DNA of 64,000 nt from an uncultured Gammaproteobacteria bacterium (GTDB lineage Bacteria; Pseudomonadota; Gammaproteobacteria; Magnimaribacterales; Magnimaribacteraceae): NCBI GenBank assembly GCA_913045055.1, contig CAJWPI010000003.1:1-64000 (forward strand). Direction: 5' to 3'. Below are positions 33,633 through 43,678 of this stretch, piece by piece. A program made the translations under genes and the position numbers. The notes beneath the pieces were generated by a model, which was given only the letters and a program-made list of their open reading frames with translations, had not been told where the DNA came from and searched no databases. Each line of letters starts with the position of its first letter. Within the stretch, counting starts at the first letter, position 1.

Positions 33633-35729
33633 ATGAAAAAAACCGCGATTATAATTTTTCTATTTATTTTTAATTCTTGTACGGAGGAAAAAACAATGAA
33701 TCCCTTCTTAACTGAATATGACACACCTTATCAAATACCCCCTTTTGAAAAGATAGAAGACAAACATTATCTGCCGGCTTTCATGAAGGGTATGGAAAAG
33801 CAAATTGAAGAAGTAAATGCTATAGCTAATAATAAAGAAACTCCAACTTTTGAGAATACTATCGTGGAAATGGAAAGGACAGGTAAGATTTTAGATAAGG
33901 TCTCAAGCGTTTTCTTTAATCTCAACAGCTCTAATACAAATGATGAAATGCAAGAAATAGCAAAAGAGATAAGACCTAAGTTATCTGCTCATAGAGATGC
34001 TATCTTTTTAAATAAAAAACTCTTTAAAAGAGTAAGCGAGATCTACAAACAAAGAGGAAATTTGCAACTCGATACTGAACAAAAAAGATTGGTTGAAGAA
34101 ACACATAAATATTTTATTAGATCAGGAGCGCAACTTGATGATAAATCAATGCAAATGCTTACTGAAATTAATCAAAAACTATCTTCTTTAACCACACAAT
34201 TTGGTCAAAATTTATTAAAAGAAACAAATGAAGGCTTTAGTTTAATTATAGAAGATGAAAGACGACTAGAGGGTCTTCCTGAAGACATACGTAACCAAGC
34301 AGCTAAATTAGCTGAATCTGAGGGATATACGGGCAAATGGTTATTTAAGCCAACTAGGGTCAGTATGTACCCGTTTTTAACTTATTCTACTCAAAGAGAT
34401 CTTAGAGAGAAGCTTTATAAATCTTATATAGAAAGAGGAAATAACAATAACGAAAGAGACAATAAACAAATAGCAATAGAAATGGCTGACTTGCGAACTC
34501 ACAGAGCTAATATATTAGGGTATGCAACTCATGCAGACTTTGTTCTCGAGAACACTATGGCTAAAACTACTGAAAATGTTAAAGATTTATTAGACAAGGT
34601 ATGGAAACCTGGTCTAAATAGAGCAAAAAAGGAAGCTGAAGAAATGCAAGAACTAATTCAACAAGAAGGAGCTAATTTTAAATTAGCGGCTTGGGATTGG
34701 TGGCACTATTCAGAAAAGATACGACAACTTAAATACGATTTTTCTGAAGAGGAAATAAAACCCTATTTTAGTGAGACAAGAGTACTCCAAGGAGCATTTG
34801 ACGTAGCAACTAAACTATTTGATATAACTTTTCATGAAAGATTTGATTTGCCGAAATATCGAGAAAATATTAGAACATTTGAAGTTAAAAACTTAGAAGA
34901 TGAAGTAATAGGAATTTTTTATACAGATTACACAGTCAGGCCAAATAAAGGTGGAGGGGCTTGGATGAATACTTTTAGAAGTCAAAGTAAATTTGATGGT
35001 GTGCAGATTCCTCTAGTAATGAATACTTGTAATTTTCCTCCTCCTAATGAAAAAGGTATCTCTTTACTTTCTTTTGAACAAGTAACTACTCTATTTCATG
35101 AATTCGGACATGCCTTACATGGACTTCTTTCTGATGCTAACTATCCTAGCCTTTCGGGTACAAATGTTACAAGAGACTACGTCGAGTTTCCTTCTCAAAT
35201 GATGGAGAATTGGGCAAGAGAACCTGCTGTAATAGCAGAATATGCTAAGCACTATGAAACGGGTAAATCTATGCCTTTAGATCTTTTAGATAAGATATCT
35301 AAAGCAGGACAATTTAACCAAGGGTTTGCTACTACTGAATATGTAGCTGCTTCTTATTTAGATATGGCATGGCACAGCCAGGAAGAAAAAGTTACTGATG
35401 CTAACCAGTTTGAAAAAGAAACATTAAATGAAATAGGTCTCATAGACCAAATAACTAGCAGATATAGAAGCACCTACTTTGCCCATATTTTTGCAGGAGG
35501 GTACTCCATGGGATATTACAGTTATCTCTGGACTGAAGTATTAGAAGCTGATGCCTTTCAGCCATTTAAAGAAAAAGGAATTTTTGATAAAGAGACAGCT
35601 AATAAACTTAAGAAGTATGTCTACTCTGCAGGAAATACTGATGACTTGATGAGCCAATATGTTAGATATAGAGGGTTTGAACCTGAGATAAAACCTCTGT
35701 TAAAAAAGCGCGGATTAGATGAATTTTGA
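33633..35729 (+). CDS. M3-family zinc metallopeptidase, lipoprotein (Dcp/OpdA-like)
   Basis: Thimet-family oligopeptidase, 698 aa. The zinc site is HEFGH starting at His489 in TTLFHEFGHALHG, with the third-ligand region at EFPSQMMENW about 25 residues later. The helical N-terminal domain begins after a lipobox FNSC (Cys16), so the enzyme is probably held in the periplasm by a lipid, unlike cytoplasmic OpdA. Closest in layout to peptidyl-dipeptidase Dcp. GGAG lies 9 bp upstream. The stop overlaps the TTG start of the DUF3445 gene. Confidence 0.92.
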   Translation: MKKTAIIIFLFIFNSCTEEKTMNPFLTEYDTPYQIPPFEKIEDKHYLPAFMKGMEKQIEEVNAIANNKETPTFENTIVEMERTGKILDKVSSVFFNLNSSNTNDEMQEIAKEIRPKLSAHRDAIFLNKKLFKRVSEIYKQRGNLQLDTEQKRLVEETHKYFIRSGAQLDDKSMQMLTEINQKLSSLTTQFGQNLLKETNEGFSLIIEDERRLEGLPEDIRNQAAKLAESEGYTGKWLFKPTRVSMYPFLTYSTQRDLREKLYKSYIERGNNNNERDNKQIAIEMADLRTHRANILGYATHADFVLENTMAKTTENVKDLLDKVWKPGLNRAKKEAEEMQELIQQEGANFKLAAWDWWHYSEKIRQLKYDFSEEEIKPYFSETRVLQGAFDVATKLFDITFHERFDLPKYRENIRTFEVKNLEDEVIGIFYTDYTVRPNKGGGAWMNTFRSQSKFDGVQIPLVMNTCNFPPPNEKGISLLSFEQVTTLFHEFGHALHGLLSDANYPSLSGTNVTRDYVEFPSQMMENWAREPAVIAEYAKHYETGKSMPLDLLDKISKAGQFNQGFATTEYVAASYLDMAWHSQEEKVTDANQFEKETLNEIGLIDQITSRYRSTYFAHIFAGGYSMGYYSYLWTEVLEADAFQPFKEKGIFDKETANKLKKYVYSAGNTDDLMSQYVRYRGFEPEIKPLLKKRGLDEF

Positions 35730-36631
35730 AGAAATATATTCATACTCCATTTAAAGGCGGATCAGGCGGGGTAAAACTAGGTCTTGAACCTATAGAAGAG
35801 CCCTGCTGGCTTGAAGTAGACACCCTATTTATAAAAGAAATAGAAAAAAAGAGAGAACTTTTTAATTCTAATAAGAATAAAGTTTTTCAAGCTATTGATG
35901 AGTCGCAAGAATCTCAAATTGAATTATTGAGATATATTAAAAATTATCTTAGTGAATACTATTCAGATAATTTCACCTTTGAAGAAAATAGAATCCAAAT
36001 AGAGATAAATGGAGAAACTCTGCAAATTCAAGAAGATCCTCTAAAACCCTTAGAAACTTCCTCTTTTTTAGTTCAGGAAGATCTTTTGTTAATGCTGCCT
36101 GATGCAAATAATTCTTATCGTCTTGGCGCTGCATCTCTTTGTGCTCCTTCTAATTGGTCATTAACTGAGAAGTTTAAAAAGTCACTCCTAGGACTTCATG
36201 CTGGAGTTCCTGGATATAAAGAAAAAATTTCTAGGAGAGTAAATAAAATTTTCTGTCGTTTAGAAGAAGATAGAATCTTTGAAAGATTCAATTGGTCAAT
36301 TTACGATAACCCCTCTCTTTTTCAACCTAAAAAAAGCAAATCTGATGTAACTAGAAGATCTGATTTAAAAGTAAATGATGCAGGAGATAAGCTCTTTATA
36401 AGAGTAGAGAGACAGACTATTAGAAGACTACCAATATCACATGCAGTAATCTTTACTGTAAGAGTTCATGTTTATCCTCTTTCATCAATAAAAGATGATT
36501 TAAATAAACTTACCGATCTCCGTTTAGCAATAGAGAATCTTCCAAAAAGAATGAAAAGATATAAAGCACTTGATCAAATTGAAAAACCAATTTTAGGATG
36601 GTTAGAAGAGAGGATTGTTAAATTGGGATGA
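35726..36631 (+). CDS. DUF3445 haem-dependent oxidative N-demethylase-like protein
   Basis: 301 aa matching the DUF3445 family, which includes the haem subunit of a dimethylamine-type oxidative N-demethylase. Recognised by the N-terminal KLGLEPIEEPCWLEVD, RLGAASLCAPSNWSLTEK, LLGLHAGVPGYKEK, RFNWSIYDNPSLF and RVERQTIRRLPISHAVIFT in the right order. The start is TTG 35726-35728, within the stop of the peptidase gene (TTGA), so it is translationally coupled. The partner flavin/Fe-S subunits of the demethylase are not in this window, so the activity here is uncertain. Confidence 0.82.
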   Translation: MKKYIHTPFKGGSGGVKLGLEPIEEPCWLEVDTLFIKEIEKKRELFNSNKNKVFQAIDESQESQIELLRYIKNYLSEYYSDNFTFEENRIQIEINGETLQIQEDPLKPLETSSFLVQEDLLLMLPDANNSYRLGAASLCAPSNWSLTEKFKKSLLGLHAGVPGYKEKISRRVNKIFCRLEEDRIFERFNWSIYDNPSLFQPKKSKSDVTRRSDLKVNDAGDKLFIRVERQTIRRLPISHAVIFTVRVHVYPLSSIKDDLNKLTDLRLAIENLPKRMKRYKALDQIEKPILGWLEERIVKLG

Positions 36632-36637
36632 CTTTCT

Positions 36638-38590
36638 TTAGAGGTGTTCAGAAAGAAAGAGGTCCATAGCTCTAAAAAATTCTAATCGATTCTTGGCTAA
36701 ACTTAAAAAGTGGTCACTATCTTCTTGTTGAATATATATATAATCAGCTTTAGCCCTCCTTAAAGCAGCTTCCATTCTTGTGCCATGTTCAAGTGTAACT
36801 CTTGAATCATCTTCTCCTTGAACAAGTAATACTGGTATATTAATTTGATTAGCAAGATTTACAGGAGATGTTTTTATCAACTTTGATCTCTCTGTGCCTA
36901 TCATCTCTCTTGTCATCTTGCCTGTTCCATAGTACCAACTCTCTTTTATTAACAAACTAAGATCTGTTACTCCTGCAAAACTAACTGCGCACTTAAAAAG
37001 ATTAGAGTTAGCTGCACCCATTAGAGCCGCATAACCTCCGTAACTTCCTCCTACAATACAAATACTATCTTCATCAGCAATACCTTCATCTATCATCCAA
37101 CGTGTTGCGTCTTCGATATCGGTCTGCATCTCCAGGCCCCATCTTTGTAATCCAGCTTTTTTAAAGTCTAAGCCATAGCCAGATGATCCTCTAAAATTTG
37201 GTTGCAAAACTGCATATCCTCGAGAAGTAAAAAAAGAAGTCCAATAATCAAATCGCACATCGTCGTCAGCAGCTATTGGTCCTCCGTGTGGAAAAATAAC
37301 TGTTGGAAGATTTTTATTTTGGCCTTTTGGTAAGGTCAAATATGCCTCAATCTCTAAGCCATCTCTCGCATTGAAATATACTGGTTCTCTAGGTGGTAAA
37401 TCAACACCAGATAGGCGGGGGAATGTATTTGCTATTAAATCTAAACCCCCTTCTGTTTCATCTCCTAAATAAAATTCTCCAGGTTTGTCATTATCCACTA
37501 CATAGAGAATGAATCGTTTTCTGTCTTTACTAAAACTTATAAAATAAACATGATCGTCAGGAAATTGATCGTAAACAGTCTTTTCAAATTTTGCTATCTC
37601 TTGATCCCAAGTAACTAACCTTCCGTTTTCGTCCCAATGCCTAACACCAATAGGATCTTTTGAACCCCCGGCGTATCTTAAACTGCCTTCAACATCTCTA
37701 TTTGGATCTGAATATACCAGCTCCCTAGAAACTTCTTTCCCATCTTCAATATTAACTTTGAAAATTGCCAGCTTACCTTCATGATAAGCCGAAATCCAAA
37801 CTTGCTTAGGGTCTTCTCCAAAACCAAGAACATTAACTTCCTTTTCATCAAAAAGACCAAATTTCCAGAGTGTTATCCATTGATCTAGATCAGGATCTTT
37901 ATAAAGCACAGATTGTTGATTCTTACTTGCTTTTCTATCAAAACCGAAACCAATTCGAACTTTTCCTTCTTTATCTGTTTTCCACATTCTTATATCTGAT
38001 TTAGCTCTCTTGACCACATCAATGGCACTTGAACGCACATTAACTTTTACTACATCTGGATACCTATCATTATTAATTGGAATAGAAACAAGTATGTGAT
38101 CAGGATCATCACTAAGTTTATCTATAACGGTATTATGAAATTGGGGAATACGTGCAAGCTTCTTAAAATGCTCTTTTCTGAAAACAGGTTGAAAGGCCGA
38201 CCCATTATCAAATTTTGTGCCATCTGCTTTTACATACAATAGCCTGGTATTATCGATTTTAGTTCTAAAAAAATCGGCACTAAACCAAGCATCTGCTAAT
38301 AGGGTTTCGTTATCAAACCATGAAAAGCTTTGCAATTTCATTTGTTTGTTGTCAGAAGAAAGTAACGGCATCAATCCTTTGTTTGATTCTAAATCTTGAA
38401 TATATATAGCCGAATATCCATTTTTTAAATTTGCAAACAAAGCTAATTTCGTACCATCTGGAGATATTTCTACGTCTCTAAATTGAGGAAGCGTTGCAAA
38501 GACTTCGACAGGAATAAACTCCTTGGATAAGGAAACTCCTGAGAACAGGAGTAAAGTTAAAACACAAGAAAATAAATATTTATTCTTCAT
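36638..38590 (-). CDS. S9-family prolyl oligopeptidase, exported
   Basis: 650 aa: signal peptide (about 1-22), a seven-bladed propeller (about 25-380, with TD-rich repeats such as DVEISPDGTKLALFA) and an alpha/beta-hydrolase domain. The nucleophile is Ser516 in CIVGGSYGGYAAL, the Asp is in LLVQGEDDSRV and the His is His627 in DSDHFLSL. The arrangement fits acylaminoacyl-peptidase/S9C-like exopeptidases. It probably degrades short peptides in the periplasm. It converges with the DUF3445 gene. Confidence 0.92.
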   Translation of the reverse strand: MKNKYLFSCVLTLLLFSGVSLSKEFIPVEVFATLPQFRDVEISPDGTKLALFANLKNGYSAIYIQDLESNKGLMPLLSSDNKQMKLQSFSWFDNETLLADAWFSADFFRTKIDNTRLLYVKADGTKFDNGSAFQPVFRKEHFKKLARIPQFHNTVIDKLSDDPDHILVSIPINNDRYPDVVKVNVRSSAIDVVKRAKSDIRMWKTDKEGKVRIGFGFDRKASKNQQSVLYKDPDLDQWITLWKFGLFDEKEVNVLGFGEDPKQVWISAYHEGKLAIFKVNIEDGKEVSRELVYSDPNRDVEGSLRYAGGSKDPIGVRHWDENGRLVTWDQEIAKFEKTVYDQFPDDHVYFISFSKDRKRFILYVVDNDKPGEFYLGDETEGGLDLIANTFPRLSGVDLPPREPVYFNARDGLEIEAYLTLPKGQNKNLPTVIFPHGGPIAADDDVRFDYWTSFFTSRGYAVLQPNFRGSSGYGLDFKKAGLQRWGLEMQTDIEDATRWMIDEGIADEDSICIVGGSYGGYAALMGAANSNLFKCAVSFAGVTDLSLLIKESWYYGTGKMTREMIGTERSKLIKTSPVNLANQINIPVLLVQGEDDSRVTLEHGTRMEAALRRAKADYIYIQQEDSDHFLSLAKNRLEFFRAMDLFLSEHL

Positions 38591-38599
38591 AATTTTATT

Positions 38600-40054
38600 T
38601 TATAAATTTTCAGGTAAAACGAAACTACTATGAAACCCTGGAGGTATTTGTTGAGGAACAATTAATTGACATAAAGGGCCTTTAGACAAATCTTCTGCTG
38701 GAAATATTTGAATCTCTCCTTTATTACTTTTAGTGTTAGTTACAAAAGTTAGAAGGTAACCGTCATCTTCTGTTTGAGAATTATTTCGGGGAGCAAATTG
38801 CATTTCACTACCAAAACTTCCCTCTGGAAATTTATATGTTTGACTATTTTTTGTATTGCTGTCTATCTTAACAAGTCCATCAAATAAGATTACATCAGTA
38901 TCAGCTAAAGAGACGTGATAGCTATATCTAGAAGGTAGACCCCCGTATCGATTATTAATTGTTGGAAACTCTGTTAATAAATCATCTATTCTCTCTTCCT
39001 TTGTATTACCAGTTTCTAGGTTAAATCTATACCTGTGGTAGCAAGCATCTAATTTGAGCCAAGCTAACATAGTTCCGTAAGGCCCGGAGAGTTTTTGTCT
39101 CACTTCTGGAGAAGGAACTGGTGTAGACATCCTACAAACATCTAGCACTACTTCAGCACCTTCTTCCCACGAATTAATTACATGGTAAATATAACAAGGG
39201 TCCGCTTCAAACCACCTAATGGTATCTCCAGACGCCATTCTTTTTAAAACTCCAAATCTACTTTGGATCTCAGGGTAGAAAGTTACCTTATGAATATCTT
39301 CTTTTAAAAGTTTAGGATCCCAAAACATTGGTAAATCCATCAAAATAGAATAGTTAGTAGTAAAGGCCATAGAATGAGGTAGTCTCGCGCCTGGTAAATC
39401 TATTTCAGTAAAATTTACTAACTCAGATTTCTTATTTAATACACCATAAGTCATATAAGGAGGCTTAGCTGCGTAATCAAAGAAAAGTAAATCTCCTGTA
39501 GCTTCATCTGTTAAACAGTGGGCTGACATTTGTCTGGCTCCAATAGATCTTAGATCTATGCTTCCTAGGGTGTTTAAGTTAAGTGGATCTAAGGAATAGG
39601 CTTCACCACACTGATAAAATGTAGAAATAGCTTTTCCTGCATGGATGGTAATATCGGTATTTGAATTATCTTTTAACCATAGATCAGAGCCCCAGGCAGT
39701 TTCTAGTGCTCTATCCGGAGTATCCATTAAACCCGGCCAAATGGACTTTTTCTTATTACTTTCTATTTCGAAAGCTTTAGTTGTAACCCATCTATTTTTA
39801 TAACTAACTTTCCCGTCTTCAAAGTGAGCGGAATGTACCATTCCATCGCCATCAAACCAGTGGTAACTACCATATGGTTGAAACCTTTGATTAGGTCCAT
39901 TTCTTAGATAGATACCAGAAAAATCTTTAGGTATCTCTCCTATGCACTCGAGTGTTGATTCAGTAATTTCCTTTCTTACAGGTTCATGAGGTCCGGTAAG
40001 ATATGGGTTATCACCAAAATCTACAAAATTATCAAAAACTTTAGATGTTGCCAC
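38600..40054 (-). CDS. Carotenoid cleavage oxygenase family protein
   Basis: Seven-bladed RPE65/CCD-family dioxygenase, 484 aa. The four iron-binding His are visible in SAHCLTD, LPHSMAF, IYHVINSW and GFHSSFVLP, and the N-terminal GIYLRNGPNQRF and HWFDGDGMVHS are standard. It would split a carotenoid, apocarotenoid or stilbene double bond. It is not beside rhodopsin or carotenoid biosynthesis genes here. Start GTG 40052-40054 with GGAG 8 bp upstream. Confidence 0.93.
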   Translation of the reverse strand: MATSKVFDNFVDFGDNPYLTGPHEPVRKEITESTLECIGEIPKDFSGIYLRNGPNQRFQPYGSYHWFDGDGMVHSAHFEDGKVSYKNRWVTTKAFEIESNKKKSIWPGLMDTPDRALETAWGSDLWLKDNSNTDITIHAGKAISTFYQCGEAYSLDPLNLNTLGSIDLRSIGARQMSAHCLTDEATGDLLFFDYAAKPPYMTYGVLNKKSELVNFTEIDLPGARLPHSMAFTTNYSILMDLPMFWDPKLLKEDIHKVTFYPEIQSRFGVLKRMASGDTIRWFEADPCYIYHVINSWEEGAEVVLDVCRMSTPVPSPEVRQKLSGPYGTMLAWLKLDACYHRYRFNLETGNTKEERIDDLLTEFPTINNRYGGLPSRYSYHVSLADTDVILFDGLVKIDSNTKNSQTYKFPEGSFGSEMQFAPRNNSQTEDDGYLLTFVTNTKSNKGEIQIFPAEDLSKGPLCQLIVPQQIPPGFHSSFVLPENL

Positions 40055-40228
40055 TTATTTCTCCAAACAAGAATTATGTCCTATTTGTTTAATGAGCGAA
40101 ACTGATTATTATGTACATTAAAGAAATTGTTTCTTTTGTTTAAATTTAATAAAACCTCAATAAAAAGACTCCTAGAATCTGGATACTTTAAAATAGATAA
40201 GTAAATTAACCTTTAATATCAATAAGAT

Positions 40229-41560
40229 ATGACTATAATCTCAACTATTAGAAACTTTCTTGCCAGTAAAGTAATGTCAAGGGTGCTTAATGACTGGTCT
40301 GATCAAAGCATTCTCCTAAAAAAAAGAGAAAAGTTTGAATTAATAAGAAAAAAAGAAGGCAGACAACATCAAGTCTTTTATTTTCATGAACTATCAGACC
40401 CTTATTCGCATATCACCGCACAACTTATTAGCAAATTAAATAAAAATTACGATATTGATCTAATCCCTTTACTTGTAGGAGATCCTCCAAAGGCAACTGT
40501 TCATGAACCAAACCTCTATAGAAAATATTGTCTTTCTGATGCTTTGAGAATAGCTCCCTTTTACCAAGTAGAATTTCCTAGCTCTACCCTACCAGAAGAT
40601 AACCTCATTCTTTTAGGTCAAAGGGTGTTGAGTAGTCTAGACAAAGATAACTTTATAAATTCTGTAGCAGAAATTAGCAACTTTGTTTGGTCTGGAAACC
40701 AGGAAGCCTTAGAAGCTCTAGTAGATGATAAAACCCTATCAAAGCAAGGAATGTTATCAGTAATTTCTTCAAACGAAGAAAAAAGGGATAAAGTAGAAGC
40801 TTATATGGGTTCAACCTTTAGTTATGAAGGGGAGCTCTATTGGGGTGTGGATCGTCTTGATTATCTAGAAGAAAGATTAATAGATTTAGGTTTAAAAAAT
40901 AACTTAAATAAAAGTCTAATTTCAGAAAAGAAACAAACAATTGCAACTAACATTCCACAAGAATCTAATCTCGAATTAGAGTTTTATCCTTCTCTTAATA
41001 GTCCTTATACTTCAATAGTATTTGAAAGAGTAAAAGAATTGGAATCTAGTTATCCTATAAAGATTATTACAAAACCAGTTTTGCCTATGCTGATGAGGAA
41101 TATGACAATTCCTAGATATAAAGCTAAATATATTTTTAAAGATACAGCTAGAGAAGCTAGGAAGTATGGAGTCCCTTTTGGAAAAGTAAAAAGTCCTTTG
41201 GGTAAGCCCGCTGAAAGAGCATATTCCCTTTTTCCTTGGATAGATCAACAGGGAAAAGGCTTTGAATATATTTATAGACTTATGATTGCTTCTTTTAGGA
41301 AAGGAGAAGATATTGGGAAAAAAAGATATTTGAGAAAGTTAATAGAAGACCTTCAATTGGAATGGAATGAAGCTGAGAAGCATTTAGATAGTGATGGATG
41401 GAAAGAAATTTTAGAAAAGAATAGGCTTATTATGTATGAAGGTAGATCTTGGGGAGTTCCTACATTCAAACTAGTAGACGGGGAAAATAATTTTACTACT
41501 TGGGGTCAAGACAGAATTTGGTTAGTAGAAGAAGAAATTATAAAACGCTTAAAGCAATAG
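40229..41560 (+). CDS. Protein with two DsbA/HCCA-isomerase-like thioredoxin domains
   Basis: 443 aa built from two kappa-GST/2-hydroxychromene-2-carboxylate isomerase-like units. The first begins FYFHELSDPYSHI (about residues 50-62), the second LEFYPSLNSPYTSI (about 248-261); both keep the S-D/S-P-Y turn near the N-terminus of the fold where the catalytic Ser sits in HCCA isomerase, and neither has a CxxC. The second ends with MYEGRSWGVPTFKL, the cis-Pro region. It may be a glutathione-dependent isomerase or transferase; its role is unknown. The esterase gene follows after 9 bp. Confidence 0.75.
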   Translation: MTIISTIRNFLASKVMSRVLNDWSDQSILLKKREKFELIRKKEGRQHQVFYFHELSDPYSHITAQLISKLNKNYDIDLIPLLVGDPPKATVHEPNLYRKYCLSDALRIAPFYQVEFPSSTLPEDNLILLGQRVLSSLDKDNFINSVAEISNFVWSGNQEALEALVDDKTLSKQGMLSVISSNEEKRDKVEAYMGSTFSYEGELYWGVDRLDYLEERLIDLGLKNNLNKSLISEKKQTIATNIPQESNLELEFYPSLNSPYTSIVFERVKELESSYPIKIITKPVLPMLMRNMTIPRYKAKYIFKDTAREARKYGVPFGKVKSPLGKPAERAYSLFPWIDQQGKGFEYIYRLMIASFRKGEDIGKKRYLRKLIEDLQLEWNEAEKHLDSDGWKEILEKNRLIMYEGRSWGVPTFKLVDGENNFTTWGQDRIWLVEEEIIKRLKQ

Positions 41561-41569
41561 GAGAATTGT

Positions 41570-42703
41570 ATGGAAGTGCATGGAGATTGTGATCCAAAGT
41601 TCACCAAAGTTAAAGAGATATTTGCTGATCTTTACCTGCAAGAAAGGGAATTAGGTTCAGCGTTTGCAATTTTTAAAAATGGTAAACCTCTTGTAAACAT
41701 TTGGGCAGGTTACCAAGATCTAAATAAGACTAAAAAATGGCAAGAAGATACTCTTGTTACTGTGTACTCTACTACCAAAGGCATTGCAGCTTTATGTATT
41801 GCTCTAGCTGTTGAAAAAGGACTTCTTGATTATCAAGAAAGGGTAGAAAAATATTGGCCAGAATTTGGATGTAATGGGAAAGAAGAAATAACCGTTTCAA
41901 TGCTAATGTCCCATCAAGCAGGAATATGCAGCCCTCTAACAAAAAATATAGATGACTACTATAACCAGGAATCTATGGCCAAAAAACTAGCTTCTATGCA
42001 ACCTATTTGGAAACCAGGAACCGCATGTGGTTATCACTCTATGACATATGGTTGGCTGGTAGCTGAATTAATTTTAAGGGTAACAGGCAAAACAATTGGA
42101 ACCTTTTTCCGGGAAGAAATAGGTGATAGAAATGATATAGATTTCTTTATTGGTCTACCTGAAGCCGAAGAGTTCAGGGTTGCTGAATTAGAATCTTTTG
42201 AGAAGATCTTAGATAACCAGAACAAAAACGCGGATAAAAAAATAGAATTAACTGTCGCTCAAGAGGCTTTAAAAGAATCTGTTAATACTATAGATCATCA
42301 TAATTCTAGAGAGTGGAGACAAGCTGAAATACCTGCAGCAAATGGACAAGGAAGTGCAGCTGGCTTAGCTAAACTATATAGCTTAGTTACTCCTGAAGAC
42401 TTATCTCTAAGAATTTTAGATGAAAGGATTGTCAAGGAAATGACAGAGACTCAAGTAGAAGGTAAAGACCTGGTATTAAGAGTTTCCCTGCGATGGGGGA
42501 ATGGTTTTGTACTGAATAAACATAAATTCGTTTATGGTCCTGTAGAGAAGGCTTTTGGTCATTCAGGATATGGGGGTTCTTGTGCTTTTTCTGATCCAGA
42601 GAATAAATTAGGTATCTCTTATGTGATGAATAAAATGGAGAATAATTTTGCTGGAGATGTTCGTTCAATTCAATTGATCAACGCGACGTATGAATGTATG
42701 TAG
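41570..42703 (+). CDS. Serine hydrolase, EstB/beta-lactamase class C-like esterase
   Basis: 377 aa, no signal peptide. Catalytic SxxK is Ser67-T-T-Lys70 in VYSTTKGIA; the YxN position reads CGYHSMTYGW, as in EstB-like esterases where the third residue varies; HSGYGG near residue 345 gives the HxG triad. It would cleave a small ester or lactone. AGGAG lies 8 bp before the ATG. Cotranscribed with the double DsbA-like gene. Confidence 0.87.
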   Translation: MEVHGDCDPKFTKVKEIFADLYLQERELGSAFAIFKNGKPLVNIWAGYQDLNKTKKWQEDTLVTVYSTTKGIAALCIALAVEKGLLDYQERVEKYWPEFGCNGKEEITVSMLMSHQAGICSPLTKNIDDYYNQESMAKKLASMQPIWKPGTACGYHSMTYGWLVAELILRVTGKTIGTFFREEIGDRNDIDFFIGLPEAEEFRVAELESFEKILDNQNKNADKKIELTVAQEALKESVNTIDHHNSREWRQAEIPAANGQGSAAGLAKLYSLVTPEDLSLRILDERIVKEMTETQVEGKDLVLRVSLRWGNGFVLNKHKFVYGPVEKAFGHSGYGGSCAFSDPENKLGISYVMNKMENNFAGDVRSIQLINATYECM

Positions 42704-42717
42704 TTTTGGATGTCAAC

Positions 42718-43677
42718 TTAGGTAATAATATTTAAGAGTCTTTCTAACAACCAAAAACTCCCAATACCTCCTATAGAATAAGAAGCAAACTGGTAACTTG
42801 CTTTAGAAATATAAATTTTATTTAGAATCCATATTAGGAATAATGCCAAAGGGATAATAATAATTTGTCCTATCTCGATTCCAATATTAAAGAACAACAA
42901 TGATAGACCTAATTCATTGCTTGAAAAGCCTATCTGAGCTAAAGCTCCAGCAAATCCAAATCCATGTATAAGACCAAAACCGAAAGCTATCAACCAGGGG
43001 GTACGAAGATATTTTTTTTTCTCCCCTACCTCCAAAGCAAGATAGATTAAAGTTAAAGCTATTAAGGCCTCTGCTAAAGATTGAGAAATCCTTATCAGAT
43101 CCAAAACTGATAAAACCAAAGTTAGGCTATGTGCTACAGTGAAAGCTGTAATGGTTTTAATTAATGTTCCGATTCCTTGTACTACAAAAACCAACCCGAT
43201 TATAAATAAGATATGGTCTATGCCACTTAATAAATGCTCAACTCCTAACCTAAAATAACTTGTTGGATATAAAGTAGTCTCAAGAGGGATCATTAATGTA
43301 GGATTTTCAACACTTACTAAACTTTCAAAAGTTGATCCATCTAAATACTTTATGGTTACTAAAGCATCAATCATACGAGACAACCCTTTAAAGTGTATTT
43401 CTTTTGCTTTTATTGACTCAGTACAGGTTATGATCAATTCTAAAGTAGAATATTTGCTTCCTACATAAGGTAATGACTTATCCCCTTCCTCACATATTTT
43501 AGGTAAATCTACCTCTCCTTTATTGACACTTGCATTAATAGGAAATAACCAAGTTACTTCATACTTATTTAATTCCTTTTCTTCTAAAACTAAACGGGCA
43601 GGATTTAATTCATGTGAATTTATTTGGAAAGAAACAAGGAACAATAGAACCAAAAAAGATTTACAACAAGATGCCAT
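42718..43677 (-). CDS. HupE/UreJ family membrane protein
   Basis: 319 aa: signal peptide, an exported N-terminal beta domain (about 20-135) and a C-terminal HupE/UreJ domain of five to six helices with HLLSGIDHILFIIGLVF, TAFTVAHSLTLVLS and LIHGFGFAGAL. The conserved His residues of GIDH, VAHS and HGFGFA suggest divalent-metal handling, as in nickel or cobalt permease-like HupE, but the substrate is unproven. It begins 1 bp after the PpiC-like gene and is the last gene of the cluster. Confidence 0.86.
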   Translation of the reverse strand: MASCCKSFLVLLFLVSFQINSHELNPARLVLEEKELNKYEVTWLFPINASVNKGEVDLPKICEEGDKSLPYVGSKYSTLELIITCTESIKAKEIHFKGLSRMIDALVTIKYLDGSTFESLVSVENPTLMIPLETTLYPTSYFRLGVEHLLSGIDHILFIIGLVFVVQGIGTLIKTITAFTVAHSLTLVLSVLDLIRISQSLAEALIALTLIYLALEVGEKKKYLRTPWLIAFGFGLIHGFGFAGALAQIGFSSNELGLSLLFFNIGIEIGQIIIIPLALFLIWILNKIYISKASYQFASYSIGGIGSFWLLERLLNIIT

Positions 43678-43678
43678 A

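Noticed and set aside
38600-40054. Retinal-forming Blh/Brp-type enzyme for a proteorhodopsin
   Set aside because: The four-His propeller is RPE65/CCD type, not membrane Blh, and no rhodopsin or carotenoid genes are nearby.
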